Positions 45,753-54,498 are shown, numbered from the stretch's first letter. The stretch: 64,000 bases of DNA from an uncultured Prolixibacteraceae bacterium (GCA_913063265.1 CAJXZG010000010.1:27550-91549), one strand, 5' to 3'. Notes: a model not told the origin generated them from the sequence alone. Numbers and translations: made by a program.

Positions 45753-47909
45753 ATGACCAAAAACTTAAAACTAAAAATGCTTACCCTCGCTTTAATATTT
45801 TCCGGGTTAAATCTTTTTGCATCAGATTTTTATACTCAAAAAGGAGATACAATCATTCTGTATAACGGATTAATTAACAGAAAGATTGTTTTTGAAAATA
45901 ATCAGATTAAATCTGTTTCACTAAAAATGGATGGTGATTCCCTGGATTTTATTAATAAAAGTAAAGAATTTTCTTTTTTACTGAATGACTCTTCTTATTC
46001 GGGGCAGTCAAATTGGAAGCTAAATAAAACCTCGAAAATAGAAGATAAAACAGGAGGAAAAGGCCTGCAACTTGAACTGGAGGCAATTGGTTCGGTACAT
46101 AAATTTATGGTTGAATTAAACTATTTATTGTATCCTGAATTTCCGGTTGTTCGGAAATGGGCGACAATTAAAAATATTGGAGATGAAGACCTTAAACTGG
46201 AGGCATTAAATGTAGAAGATCTTCAAACAACGGTTTGGCAAAACCGGTCACAGGTTTATCACAACTATGCACGATTCCGTCATTTAGGACGATTTGTCGG
46301 TAAATGGGATGATCCTCTGGTTGTGGTCCACGATATCAATAATCGCAGGGGAATTGCTGTTGGGAATGAAGCGGTTGGAGTGTTAAAAAGAACAGCCTAT
46401 CATACCAGGATGAATGATATTCAGGCCGGATTAACGCATCCCGGGCAGGAGTTTCCGTTCAGGAAATGGTTAAAACCGGGTCAGAAATGGGAAAGTCCGA
46501 AAACTTTTCTTGCATTATATACAAACAGCATGGATGGCAACGAAATAGTAAATGAAGATGTCAATCATTTTGTAAAAAAACACCTGCAACTTCGGATTTA
46601 TGAACTGGAGGAAAAACCTGTTTTTGTGTACAATACCTGGAATCCGTTCAGAACTTTTTTATCAGATACTTTGGTTGCACAGGTAGCTGAAGCCGCTGCT
46701 GAATGCGGCATGGAAGAGTTAATTATTGACGATGGCTGGCAGATAAACGTTAAAGGTGTTACATCGGAAAAAGACTGGGGTGGAAATTATGGAGACTGGT
46801 TGGTAGACACTTTTAAATTTAAAGGTGGTTTAAAACCGGCATTCGACAATATAAAACGACTGGATATGAAACCAGGGCTCTGGGTTTCTATTGGTTCTGC
46901 AACCAAAGATTCAAAAGTTTTTAAAGAGCATCCTGAATGGTTTGTAAAAAACAAAGATGGCCAACCGGGAAATATTCATTTGGAGTCTCATTACGGAAAT
47001 TTCTTTTCAGCATCCTTTGGTACAGATTGGTACAATTATATTAAGGAAACATTATTGAGACTGGTAAATGAATATGGATTAAGATATGCTAAACTTGATT
47101 TGGCAGTGGTTACAAGTCCGTATGTAAATGATGACGATATTTCAGGTTGTCATTCAACAGAAAATGAATTATACAGAGATCATCATGAATCGTTTATTGT
47201 GTTTTATGAACGTTTATTAAAGTTATTCGATGAATTGCATAAGGAGGCCCCGGATTTATTTATCGATTGCACTTACGAAACTGCTGGAAAAATGCATTTA
47301 CAGGATTATGCATTTGCCAAACATGCAGAAGGGAACTGGTTATCTAATTTTGAATCTAAATTTCCAATGGGAGGATTATCAGTAAGGCACCTGGCCTGGT
47401 GGAGAACTCCGGTTATGCCGGCAAGTTCACTTGTAATTGGTAATTTGCCAATGGATGAACCTGAATTTGAATTTGGATTAAAATCATTAATAGGAACCTT
47501 GCCTATTGTCTTAGGCGATCCTCGTGAAATGAATAAGGAAAAGAGAGCCATCATCAGAAGCTGGGCTGACTGGATGAAGGAAATGCAGGCAAAACATGAT
47601 TATATGTCGTTTAGAAAAGATTTGCAAGGTTATGGTGAACCAAAAGAAGGAGCATGGGACGGCTGGCAAAGAATGAACTGGGAAACTAAAAACGGTGGAA
47701 TTGTGGGTGTTTTTAAACAAGGCGGAAATGAAAACAAACGAACTGTAGTAGTAAAAGATTTGATACCCGATTCAAAGTACCTCGTTAAGGAAGCTCCTTC
47801 CGGAGAAATCATTTTAAAAGCCAGCGGAAGTCAATTGATGGAAACCGGATTTTCTGTGGAGATTATTGAGGATTATGATGGGCGGATTTTTGAAATAACC
47901 AAAGAATAG
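45753..47909 (+). CDS. GH36-type alpha-galactosidase-like enzyme
   Basis: Secreted glycosidase of 718 residues, signal peptide to about 26 (LNLFAS). An N-terminal beta-supersandwich is followed by a TIM barrel with ELIIDDGWQIN, GLWVSIGSATKDSKVFKEHP and the nucleophile D449 in YAKLDLAV, as in clan GH-D (GH36/GH31-related Melibiase). A small C-terminal beta domain closes the protein. Together with the GH27 enzyme it gives the locus two alpha-galactosidase-type activities. It is 18 bp from the Tat GH9-like gene. Confidence 0.85.
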   Translation: MTKNLKLKMLTLALIFSGLNLFASDFYTQKGDTIILYNGLINRKIVFENNQIKSVSLKMDGDSLDFINKSKEFSFLLNDSSYSGQSNWKLNKTSKIEDKTGGKGLQLELEAIGSVHKFMVELNYLLYPEFPVVRKWATIKNIGDEDLKLEALNVEDLQTTVWQNRSQVYHNYARFRHLGRFVGKWDDPLVVVHDINNRRGIAVGNEAVGVLKRTAYHTRMNDIQAGLTHPGQEFPFRKWLKPGQKWESPKTFLALYTNSMDGNEIVNEDVNHFVKKHLQLRIYELEEKPVFVYNTWNPFRTFLSDTLVAQVAEAAAECGMEELIIDDGWQINVKGVTSEKDWGGNYGDWLVDTFKFKGGLKPAFDNIKRLDMKPGLWVSIGSATKDSKVFKEHPEWFVKNKDGQPGNIHLESHYGNFFSASFGTDWYNYIKETLLRLVNEYGLRYAKLDLAVVTSPYVNDDDISGCHSTENELYRDHHESFIVFYERLLKLFDELHKEAPDLFIDCTYETAGKMHLQDYAFAKHAEGNWLSNFESKFPMGGLSVRHLAWWRTPVMPASSLVIGNLPMDEPEFEFGLKSLIGTLPIVLGDPREMNKEKRAIIRSWADWMKEMQAKHDYMSFRKDLQGYGEPKEGAWDGWQRMNWETKNGGIVGVFKQGGNENKRTVVVKDLIPDSKYLVKEAPSGEIILKASGSQLMETGFSVEIIEDYDGRIFEITKE

Positions 47910-47956
47910 GTTTAGAATAGATTTGTTACAGATGTGTGAAAAAACAGTAAATATTA

Positions 47957-48120
47957 TTTCGAACCACCCCACCGTTGTAAACACGGTTCCCCCCTCCTGG
48001 CAGGAGGGGAATTTTGTCCAGAAGTTGTTTTATTCTGAAAGATGTACTTTGAAATACGAATCATTCTCCTCCTTGAAGGAGGAGTACTTCCGCCTCAGGC
48101 GGATGGGAGGTGGTCGGAAT
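47957..48120. repeat. Four-hairpin palindromic element
   Basis: The outer ends TTCGAACCACCCC and GGGAGGTGGTCGGAA are imperfect inverted repeats. Between them are four successive palindromes: ACCGT/ACGGT (about 47971-47987), CCCCTCCTG/CAGGAGGGG, CTCCTCCTTGAAGGAGGAG, and TCCGCCTCAGGCGGA (48089-48103). A frame of 77 codons across it is a by-product. It lies between the GH36 and serine hydrolase genes. Confidence 0.6.
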
Positions 48121-48173
48121 TATGCTTGTAAAAATGACAAACAAAAAAATAAATGAAAATAAAACTTAATAAT

Positions 48174-49472
48174 ATGAAACGCATAGTACTAATCCAAGTT
48201 CTCCTTTTGGCCGGAATCTCAATTCTTTCAGCCCAAACAAAATCAATTCAGAAATCGGCACCCTTGACCGAGACAAAACCAGAAAGTGTTGGAATATCTC
48301 CTGAACGACTTGCTCGAATTGACGTGATGTGTCAGGAAGAAGTTGAAAAAGGACATATACCCGGAGTTGTTTCTTTGGTGGCCAGAAATGGGAAAATAGT
48401 TCATTGGAAAGCTTATGGAATGGCTGATAATACTTCGGACAAAAAAATGGAACGGGATGCTATTTTCAGAATAGCCTCACAATCAAAAGCGGTAACAGCA
48501 ACTGCTGTTATGATGTTATGGGAAGAAGGAAAGTTTCGTTTGGATGATCCTGTTTCAAAGTTTATACCTGAGTTTAAAAATCCTCAAATTTTGAAAGATT
48601 TTAAATATTCGGATACCACTTACACTACAATCCCAGCGGAAAAAGAAATTACAATTCGTCATTTACTTACCCATACTTCCGGAATTGGATATGGTGAAAT
48701 TGATAATGACGAAAGAATGAAAATGATTTACCAAAAAGCAGGAGTAACCGATTTATTTACTACCGAAGATATTACGATAGGGGAAAGTGTCAAAAAGCTG
48801 GCTATGCTTCCTTTGCATCACGAACCAGGTGAGAAATATACCTATAGTGAGGGGATGGATGTATTGGGGTATTTTATTGAACTTGTTTCAGGAATACCCT
48901 TCGATGAGTTTCTGCGAACCCGTATCTTCGATCCGCTGGGCATGGATGATACCTGGTTCTATCTTCCTGATGATAAAGCAGAACGATTGGTTACTGTTCA
49001 GCAAAAAGTGGATGAAAAATGGGAAAAATACCCTGTTACTTTTTACGATACTGATTACCCCATAAAAGGTGCGAGGTCTTTCTTTTCTGGTGGAGCCGGA
49101 CTTTGCAGTACAGCAAAAGATTATGCAATATTTTTGCAAATGTACCTGAATGGAGGAGAATATAATGGTGTTCGTTTATTAAGCCGTACAACGGTTCATG
49201 CAATTATGAGCAATCAGTTTTATAAGGTTTGGAACGACGATGCAGACAACTATTACGGACTGGCATTTTTGGTGATCACAGAAAAAGGAAGTGGCCTGGG
49301 AGCTGAAGGATATGCAGGACGTTTTGGCTGGGGAGGTTATTTTAATACCCAGTATTTTGCCGATCCAACCGACCAGATTCTTGGGGTAATAATGAAACAA
49401 ACCCAAGGATGGTATGGTGATGAATCAGGGTGGAAATTCCAACAATTGGTATTTCAAAGTATAGACGATTAA
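48174..49472 (+). CDS. Beta-lactamase-family serine hydrolase
   Basis: Secreted penicillin-binding-protein-like hydrolase of 432 residues. The ATG at 48174 is preferred (MKRIVLIQVLLLAGISILSA is a clean signal peptide); an in-frame ATG at 48153 would add seven residues. Active-site motif S102-x-x-K105 is in ASQSKAVTA, the YSE motif is in YTYSEGMDVLG, and SGGAGLCS is near the third motif position. The family (class C beta-lactamase/esterase-like) covers esterases, amidases and peptidases. In a glycan-degradation locus an acyl-esterase role is plausible but unproven. Confidence 0.85.
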   Translation: MKRIVLIQVLLLAGISILSAQTKSIQKSAPLTETKPESVGISPERLARIDVMCQEEVEKGHIPGVVSLVARNGKIVHWKAYGMADNTSDKKMERDAIFRIASQSKAVTATAVMMLWEEGKFRLDDPVSKFIPEFKNPQILKDFKYSDTTYTTIPAEKEITIRHLLTHTSGIGYGEIDNDERMKMIYQKAGVTDLFTTEDITIGESVKKLAMLPLHHEPGEKYTYSEGMDVLGYFIELVSGIPFDEFLRTRIFDPLGMDDTWFYLPDDKAERLVTVQQKVDEKWEKYPVTFYDTDYPIKGARSFFSGGAGLCSTAKDYAIFLQMYLNGGEYNGVRLLSRTTVHAIMSNQFYKVWNDDADNYYGLAFLVITEKGSGLGAEGYAGRFGWGGYFNTQYFADPTDQILGVIMKQTQGWYGDESGWKFQQLVFQSIDD

Positions 49473-49547
49473 AATAAATTATTAAATAATCTGGAAGCGG
49501 ATTTATTATTTCGTGCATCGTGCTTCCAACTACAAATTTTCTAAAAA

Positions 49548-50261
49548 ATGAGCAAAGTAAAAGAACTCGCAAAAATGATTGATCACTCTATTCTTCATCC
49601 AACCATGACAGATGAGGACTTAAAAAGAGAGTGTGCTGTAGCAGCAAAATACGATGTAGCATCGGTTTGTGTAAAACCCTACATGGTAAAACAGGCTGTA
49701 GAACTGTTAAAAGGAACTGATGTTTTGGTGGGTTGTGTAATTGGTTTTCCGGCAGGAAATTCCAAAGTTGAAGTAAAAGTGTTTGAAACTGAAGTAGCCT
49801 GTAATGATGGTGCGGTTGAAATTGACATGGTTATAAATAATGGTAAAGCATTAATGGGAGACTGGGATTATGTTGAAAAGGAAATTGATGCGGTTACAAA
49901 AGCCTGTCATAAAAATGGTGCAATAGTTAAGGTAATTTTTGAAACCGATTTCGTAACAAAAAAAGAAGATATTATTAAATTGTGCGAGATTTGTACAAAG
50001 GTTGGTGCTGACTATGTGAAAACATCATCGGGCTTTGGATTTGTGAAGCAGGAAAACGGTGATTACAATTATATTGGCGCCACCATTGAAAACCTAAAAC
50101 TAATGAAAGCCAGCATCGGTCCAAAAGTAAAAGTTAAGGCAGCAGGAGGTGTGCGTTCATTGGATGGTTTAATTGCAGTGCAGGAAGCGGGCTGTACACG
50201 TTGTGGTGCCACAGCCACCATTAAAATGATGGAAGATGCCATCAAACGTTTTGGTGAATAG
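49548..50261 (+). CDS. deoC: Deoxyribose-phosphate aldolase
   Basis: Class I aldolase of 237 residues converting 2-deoxyribose 5-phosphate to glyceraldehyde 3-phosphate and acetaldehyde. The Schiff-base lysine is K158 in YVKTSSGFG, with supporting D93 (EIDMV) and K197 (KVKAAGG). Downstream come a sugar permease and a ribokinase-type enzyme in the same orientation, an arrangement like deoxyribose or ribose utilisation operons. A perfect hairpin (50266-50284) follows the stop codon. Confidence 0.95.
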   Translation: MSKVKELAKMIDHSILHPTMTDEDLKRECAVAAKYDVASVCVKPYMVKQAVELLKGTDVLVGCVIGFPAGNSKVEVKVFETEVACNDGAVEIDMVINNGKALMGDWDYVEKEIDAVTKACHKNGAIVKVIFETDFVTKKEDIIKLCEICTKVGADYVKTSSGFGFVKQENGDYNYIGATIENLKLMKASIGPKVKVKAAGGVRSLDGLIAVQEAGCTRCGATATIKMMEDAIKRFGE

Positions 50262-50265
50262 GGAT

Positions 50266-50284
50266 CAGCGATTTATAATCGCTG
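50266..50284 (+). terminator. Hairpin after deoC
   Basis: CAGCGATT and AATCGCTG are perfect 8-bp arms around TAT, followed by only three T. It may be a weak terminator or a processing site. Confidence 0.45.
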
Positions 50285-50318
50285 TTTAAGTGCGGTTAAA
50301 TACCACACAACCCACTTT

Positions 50319-50369
50319 AACTTTGAACTTTAAACTTTGAACTTTAAATTTTATACTTAAACTTTAAAC
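50319..50369. repeat. Heptanucleotide tandem repeat upstream of the sugar permease
   Basis: Units AACTTTG and AACTTTA alternate four times (50319-50346), then decay through AATTTTA and ACTTTAA to about 50369, ending 9 bases before the start codon at 50378. The length is about five to seven units of 7 bp. Confidence 0.65.
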
Positions 50370-50377
50370 TAAAACAT

Positions 50378-51382
50378 ATGTACATTGTAGACAGCTATGC
50401 ACTTGCAGTAATCTTCTGCGTCATCACCATGCTTGGTTGGGGCTCATGGGCCAACACGCTTAAAATGACCACCGAAAAGTGGGAATTCCCGCTTTATTAC
50501 TGGGATTATTCCATTGGATTGGTTTTAACTACCTTGCTCTTTGGATTTACCTTTGGAAGTTTTGGAACGGAAGGCCGCAGCTTTATTGCCGACCTTTCTC
50601 AAGCCGATACTTCATCGTTAATCTCAGCATTTATTGGCGGGGTAATATTTAACCTATCGAATTTGTTAATTGTTGCTGCCATTGCGGTGGCCGGTTTAGC
50701 TGTTGCTTTTCCGGTTGGTGTAGGGCTTGCCTTGGTCATCGGAGTAATTGTGAATTATATAAAAGTTCCTGAAGGCCAGCCTTACATGCTTTTTGGAGGT
50801 GTACTTCTGGTGGTACTGGCCATCGTAATTAACGGCGTAGCATCTTCAAAAGTAGCTAAATCACAAGGCTCAACTCCGGTAAAAGGTATTGTACTTTCGA
50901 TACTTGCCGGTATCATCATGGGTTTTTTCTACCGCTTTGTTGCCGACAGTATGACGTTTAACTTTGCTGCACCTGAGGCAGGAAAAATGACACCTTATTC
51001 GGCCATGTTTGTTTTTACGGTGGGTATCTTTATTTCCAGTTTCGTTTTCAATACCTGGTTTATGTACAAACCGATTGAGGGTAAGGCCGTAACTTTTGCC
51101 GACTACTTCAAATTGGGGTCACCCAGGAATCACCTCATGGGAATTTTAGGAGGTTTTATCTGGTGCGCGGCTATGGAGTTTAACCTGATTGCCGCAGACA
51201 AGGCCGGGCCTGCCATTTCATACGGATTGGGACAAGGTGCTACAATGATCGGTGCTGCATGGGGAGTATTCGTTTGGAAAGAATTTGCCAAAGCACCAAA
51301 AGGAACCAATAAATTATTAACCGCAATGTTTGTGTTTTTTATAATCGGATTGTCATTGATTGTTGTTGCACGTTTAAATTGA
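50378..51382 (+). CDS. GRP/DMT-type sugar permease
   Basis: Inner-membrane protein of 334 residues with ten predicted helices and two-fold symmetry. The first helix region GWGSWANTLKMT and the AVAFPVGVGLALVIGVIVNY helix resemble the glucose/ribose uptake (GRP/RbsU) branch of the drug/metabolite transporter superfamily; database labels of multidrug permease are common for it. Its position between deoC and a ribokinase argues for uptake of ribose, deoxyribose or a related pentose or nucleoside. Confidence 0.8.
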   Translation: MYIVDSYALAVIFCVITMLGWGSWANTLKMTTEKWEFPLYYWDYSIGLVLTTLLFGFTFGSFGTEGRSFIADLSQADTSSLISAFIGGVIFNLSNLLIVAAIAVAGLAVAFPVGVGLALVIGVIVNYIKVPEGQPYMLFGGVLLVVLAIVINGVASSKVAKSQGSTPVKGIVLSILAGIIMGFFYRFVADSMTFNFAAPEAGKMTPYSAMFVFTVGIFISSFVFNTWFMYKPIEGKAVTFADYFKLGSPRNHLMGILGGFIWCAAMEFNLIAADKAGPAISYGLGQGATMIGAAWGVFVWKEFAKAPKGTNKLLTAMFVFFIIGLSLIVVARLN

Positions 51383-51424
51383 CATTACGAAATAATTCAC
51401 CGGGTGAATAGAAAATCTATATCT

Positions 51425-52345
51425 ATGAGCAAAAAAATAGTAGTCATCGGCAGTTCAAATGTCGATTTATTAATGAAAATGGATCACCTTCCTGAAAAAG
51501 GAGAAACAGTAACCGATGCAGTTTTTATGCAGGTTTATGGGGGGAAAGGTGCCAATCAGGCAGTAGCAGCTGCTCGTGCAGGAGGAAATGTAGCATTTGT
51601 TAATTGTGTGGGTGAGGATGCTTACACTCCACAGATGGTTCAGAATTACAAAGATGATGGTATTGATACCCGTTTTGTTTTTAATGAAAAGGGAATGGCC
51701 AGCGGACATGCTTTGATTATGATTGGCGGCGAAGGAATGAATTATTTGTCAGTAGCTCCCGGAGCAAATTACGAATTAACACCGGCTAAAATTGATGAAG
51801 CCATTCCTGTAATCGACGAAGCTGCCATGATTGTTATGCAGTACGAAATACCTGAAGAAACCATAAAATATGTTATTGATGTTGCCAACAAAAAAAATAT
51901 TCCGGTAATGTGGAATATGGCTCCGGCTCGTGCTTTCGACCTTTCTTATATTCCAAAAATCAACATTTTGGTTTTGAATGAAGTGGAAGCAGGATTCCTT
52001 GCTGAAATGCATGTTGAAAATGAAGAAGATGCCGAAAAAGCTGCTAATATTTTAGTAGAAAAAGGTGTCGAGAAAGTTATTATCACATTAGGTTCTCAGG
52101 GGGCTTTTGTGCTTACAAAAGATGAAAAAGCGAGTGTTCCTTCATTTAAGGTAGATGCTGTGGATACAACAGCGGCAGGAGATACTTTTTGTGGAAGTTT
52201 TGCTGTTGCTTTAGTTGAAGGGAAATCGCTAAAAGAAGCTTTAAAATTTGCAAGTGCTGCAGCAGCTATTTCAGTTACCCGAATGGGAGCCCAACCTTCG
52301 GCACCCAAACGTGAAGAGATTGAAGATTTTTTGAAAAAGAATTGA
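51425..52345 (+). CDS. rbsK: Ribokinase (PfkB family)
   Basis: Sugar kinase of 306 residues. The ATG at 51425 (MSKKIVVIGSSNVDLLMKMD) is chosen over an in-frame GTG at 51404 because it gives the standard ribokinase N-terminus. The PfkB signatures are GGKGANQAVAAARAG and DTTAAGDTFCGSF, the latter holding the catalytic Asp. It phosphorylates ribose, or possibly deoxyribose given the deoC neighbour. A 129-bp inverted-repeat element fills the gap to the next gene. Confidence 0.9.
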   Translation: MSKKIVVIGSSNVDLLMKMDHLPEKGETVTDAVFMQVYGGKGANQAVAAARAGGNVAFVNCVGEDAYTPQMVQNYKDDGIDTRFVFNEKGMASGHALIMIGGEGMNYLSVAPGANYELTPAKIDEAIPVIDEAAMIVMQYEIPEETIKYVIDVANKKNIPVMWNMAPARAFDLSYIPKINILVLNEVEAGFLAEMHVENEEDAEKAANILVEKGVEKVIITLGSQGAFVLTKDEKASVPSFKVDAVDTTAAGDTFCGSFAVALVEGKSLKEALKFASAAAAISVTRMGAQPSAPKREEIEDFLKKN

Positions 52346-52354
52346 AAGTTTAAT

Positions 52355-52483
52355 TTGCTTACCCCCCGTTTCCGCCGGAACTTCTTCGAAGTCATTGGCT
52401 CCAACTGTCCCCCTCAATTGAGGGGGACAGTGCAGGCAGCAGACTCCGTTTAACGGGGCAAGGTCGAAACAGGGGGTAAGCAA
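52355..52483. repeat. 129-bp MITE-like element with 18-bp terminal inverted repeats
   Basis: The ends 52355-52372 (TTGCTTACCCCCCGTTTC) and 52466-52483 are inverted repeats matching at 17 of 18 positions. Inside is a perfect 28-bp palindrome (52404-52431) centred on CAATTG with GGGGG/CCCCC arms. The element begins 10 bp after the ribokinase stop and ends 21 bp before the next start codon. Confidence 0.75.
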
Positions 52484-52504
52484 GAAACAACAGAATAATA
52501 TCAC

Positions 52505-53920
52505 ATGAAAAAAACAATTCTAACAATTACCCTGATAAGTTTTATTGCGATTTCTTCTTTCGCTCAACTTCAGGTAAGTAAAAATAAAAGATACCTCGAA
52601 ACCAACGATGGCAAACCTTTTCTTTGGATCGGTGATACGGCATGGGAATTGTTTCATCGTTTGAATCGTGAAGAAGCGCTTGAATACCTAAAAAACAGAA
52701 AAGCTAAAGGAATCAATGTGATCCAGGCTGTGGTTCTGGCTGAACGAGACGGACTCAGAATTCCTAATTCTTATGGTGCTGTTCCGTTTATAGATTTGGA
52801 TCCCACTCAACCCAATGAAGCCTATTTTGAGCATGTCGATTTTATTGTTAATGAAGCTGAAAAACTGGATTTGATAATCGGAATGCTTCCAACCTGGGGA
52901 GATAAAGTTTTTTCGGAAAATCCAGGAGCCGGGCCAATTGTTTTTAACAAAGAAAACGCTGCTGTTTTTGGAGAGTTTCTGGGGAATCGTTATAAAGAAA
53001 AACCAATTGTCTGGATTCTAGGAGGAGACCGAAACATTGCTAATGAGGAAGTTCTTAAAATCTGGCGATCAATGGCAACCGGAATAAAAAAAGGCGATGG
53101 CGGTAATCATTTAATTACTTATCATCCAAGAGGTAATTCTTCTTCATCTAAATCTTTGCACAAGGAAACATGGCTGGATTTTAATATGTATCAAAGTGGT
53201 CATGATGAGAGGTTTAATGATGTGTATCGTCTGGCTGCTAATGATTATAATTTAACACCTGTTAAACCAACGATAGATGGGGAACCAGCATACGAAGACA
53301 TCGCTGTAAAATTCTGGGATCACATGGATTTCTCAAAAAAAGAAACTGAAAGGGTTCCAGCCGGAGTTTTGGATACTGACGGTTTGATTAAAGATCAGTC
53401 ACATTTTAAAGATGGTTTTTTTGACGATTACGATGTCCGTGTTCATGCCTACTGGAATTTTCTGGCAGGCGCCTGTGGTTATACCTATGGTAACAATGCC
53501 ATTTGGCAGATGTACAAAAAAGGCGAACCTTCTGCGATTCCTGCCTTATATGATTGGCGTGAATCGATGGATTGCCCGGGCGCTTTTGATTTACAGCATG
53601 TGCGGACCTTATTGGAGGATAAGTTTTATAAAATTGTTCCGGATCAATCGATAATTGTCGGAAATACGGGGGAAGGTGAAGATCGAATTGCTGCAGCCTT
53701 ATCAAATGATGGAAGTTTGGCACTGGTATACCTTGCAAAAGGACAACCGGTGCAAATTGATTTAAATAAATTGCAAGGAAAAGTTAAAGCCTCCTGGTTT
53801 AATACGCGAAATGGCAAGTATCAAAAAATTGGAAAATATAAAAATGATAAAGTTGCTTCTTTTACTCCACCGAGTTCAGGCATTGGAAATGACTGGATGC
53901 TGGTTTTGGAAAGCAATTAG
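52505..53920 (+). CDS. GH140-like (DUF4038, apiosidase-type) glycoside hydrolase
   Basis: Secreted TIM-barrel protein of 471 residues with signal peptide 1-20 (ending ISSFA). The DUF4038 opening RYLETNDGKPFLWIGDTAWE, then GINVIQAVVLAERDG and VWILGGDRN, match the family that includes the GH140 apiosidase of rhamnogalacturonan-II breakdown. A C-terminal beta domain has KASWFNTRNGKYQKIG. Catalytic residues were not assigned with confidence. Apiose release would fit with the GH28 enzyme upstream but is only a family-level suggestion. Confidence 0.82.
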   Translation: MKKTILTITLISFIAISSFAQLQVSKNKRYLETNDGKPFLWIGDTAWELFHRLNREEALEYLKNRKAKGINVIQAVVLAERDGLRIPNSYGAVPFIDLDPTQPNEAYFEHVDFIVNEAEKLDLIIGMLPTWGDKVFSENPGAGPIVFNKENAAVFGEFLGNRYKEKPIVWILGGDRNIANEEVLKIWRSMATGIKKGDGGNHLITYHPRGNSSSSKSLHKETWLDFNMYQSGHDERFNDVYRLAANDYNLTPVKPTIDGEPAYEDIAVKFWDHMDFSKKETERVPAGVLDTDGLIKDQSHFKDGFFDDYDVRVHAYWNFLAGACGYTYGNNAIWQMYKKGEPSAIPALYDWRESMDCPGAFDLQHVRTLLEDKFYKIVPDQSIIVGNTGEGEDRIAAALSNDGSLALVYLAKGQPVQIDLNKLQGKVKASWFNTRNGKYQKIGKYKNDKVASFTPPSSGIGNDWMLVLESN

Positions 53921-54017
53921 TTTTAAATCGACTCACAAGAAATCTTTTGTCATTAATTTTCTTTCCAAACTTTTCTTTATAGAATTGAAATAGCATTGAT
54001 TAAAGAAAAATGATTTG

Positions 54018-54052
54018 AAAGTCCCCCTTGGGGGGATTTAGGGGGTCTAAAA
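54018..54052 (+). repeat. Direct repeat, left copy, flanking the DUF559 gene
   Basis: A 35-bp repeat starting AAAGTCCCCCTTGGGGGG and ending GGGGGTCTAAAA. It contains a C5/G6 hairpin plus a second G5 run, so the C run can pair with either. It ends 3 bp before the endonuclease start codon. The right copy (54499-54532) is identical apart from one missing T. Confidence 0.85.
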
Positions 54053-54055
54053 TAA

Positions 54056-54472
54056 ATGGAAAAGCAAAAGGAAAACAGATACAAAAAACCAAACTGGAAT
54101 ACTGCAAACAAAAATTTCTATCCTCAACTTAAACCTGTAAGAGATGAACTAAAAGCTGATATGACGGATGAGGAGAAAATTTTGTGGGAACAAATAAGAA
54201 GAAAAAAGTTAGGTGTTAAATTTCGAAGACAGCATATTATCGATATTTATATTCCTGATTTTGTAGCATTAACGGTAAAACTAATAGTTGAAGTTGATGG
54301 TAAAATTCATTTAAAAAGAAAAGTTGAAGATGCTGAACGAACCAGATATTTGGAAAGCCTTGGTTATAAGGTAATAAGATTCAGAAATGATGAAGTAAAA
54401 AATGATCTTGAAAAAGTTGTTATAAATATCAAAAAACATATTGAAGAATTAAAAAATACTGACCCCTCCTGA
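54056..54472 (+). CDS. DUF559 (VSR-like) endonuclease-domain protein
   Basis: Protein of 138 residues, almost entirely a DUF559 domain of the PD-(D/E)xK nuclease-like fold related to very-short-patch-repair endonucleases. Conserved positions are TDEEKILWEQIRRKKLGVKF, D63 and D68 in IDIYIPDF, E79 and D81 in VEVDGKIH (H85), and the terminal YLESLGYKVIRFRNDEV. It has no signal peptide and would act on DNA in the cytoplasm. It is bracketed by 35/34-bp direct repeats, and its last codons (NTDPS) are encoded by a palindromic repeat. This resembles a small repeat-associated mobile cassette. Function and mobility are inferred. Confidence 0.85.
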   Translation: MEKQKENRYKKPNWNTANKNFYPQLKPVRDELKADMTDEEKILWEQIRRKKLGVKFRRQHIIDIYIPDFVALTVKLIVEVDGKIHLKRKVEDAERTRYLESLGYKVIRFRNDEVKNDLEKVVINIKKHIEELKNTDPS

Positions 54473-54475
54473 CCT

Positions 54476-54491
54476 TCCGCCAGCTGGCGGA
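54476..54491. repeat. 16-bp perfect palindrome after the DUF559 gene
   Basis: TCCGCCAGCTGGCGGA, 3 bp after the stop codon. Close relatives occur at 43826-43841 and 48089-48103. It could act as a terminator stem or a nuclease recognition site. Confidence 0.7.
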
Positions 54492-54498
54492 GAGGCTC

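Noticed and set aside
47923..48156. Plus-strand frame of 77 codons
   Set aside because: It is composed of the four-hairpin repeat element; its codons simply reflect the palindromes.
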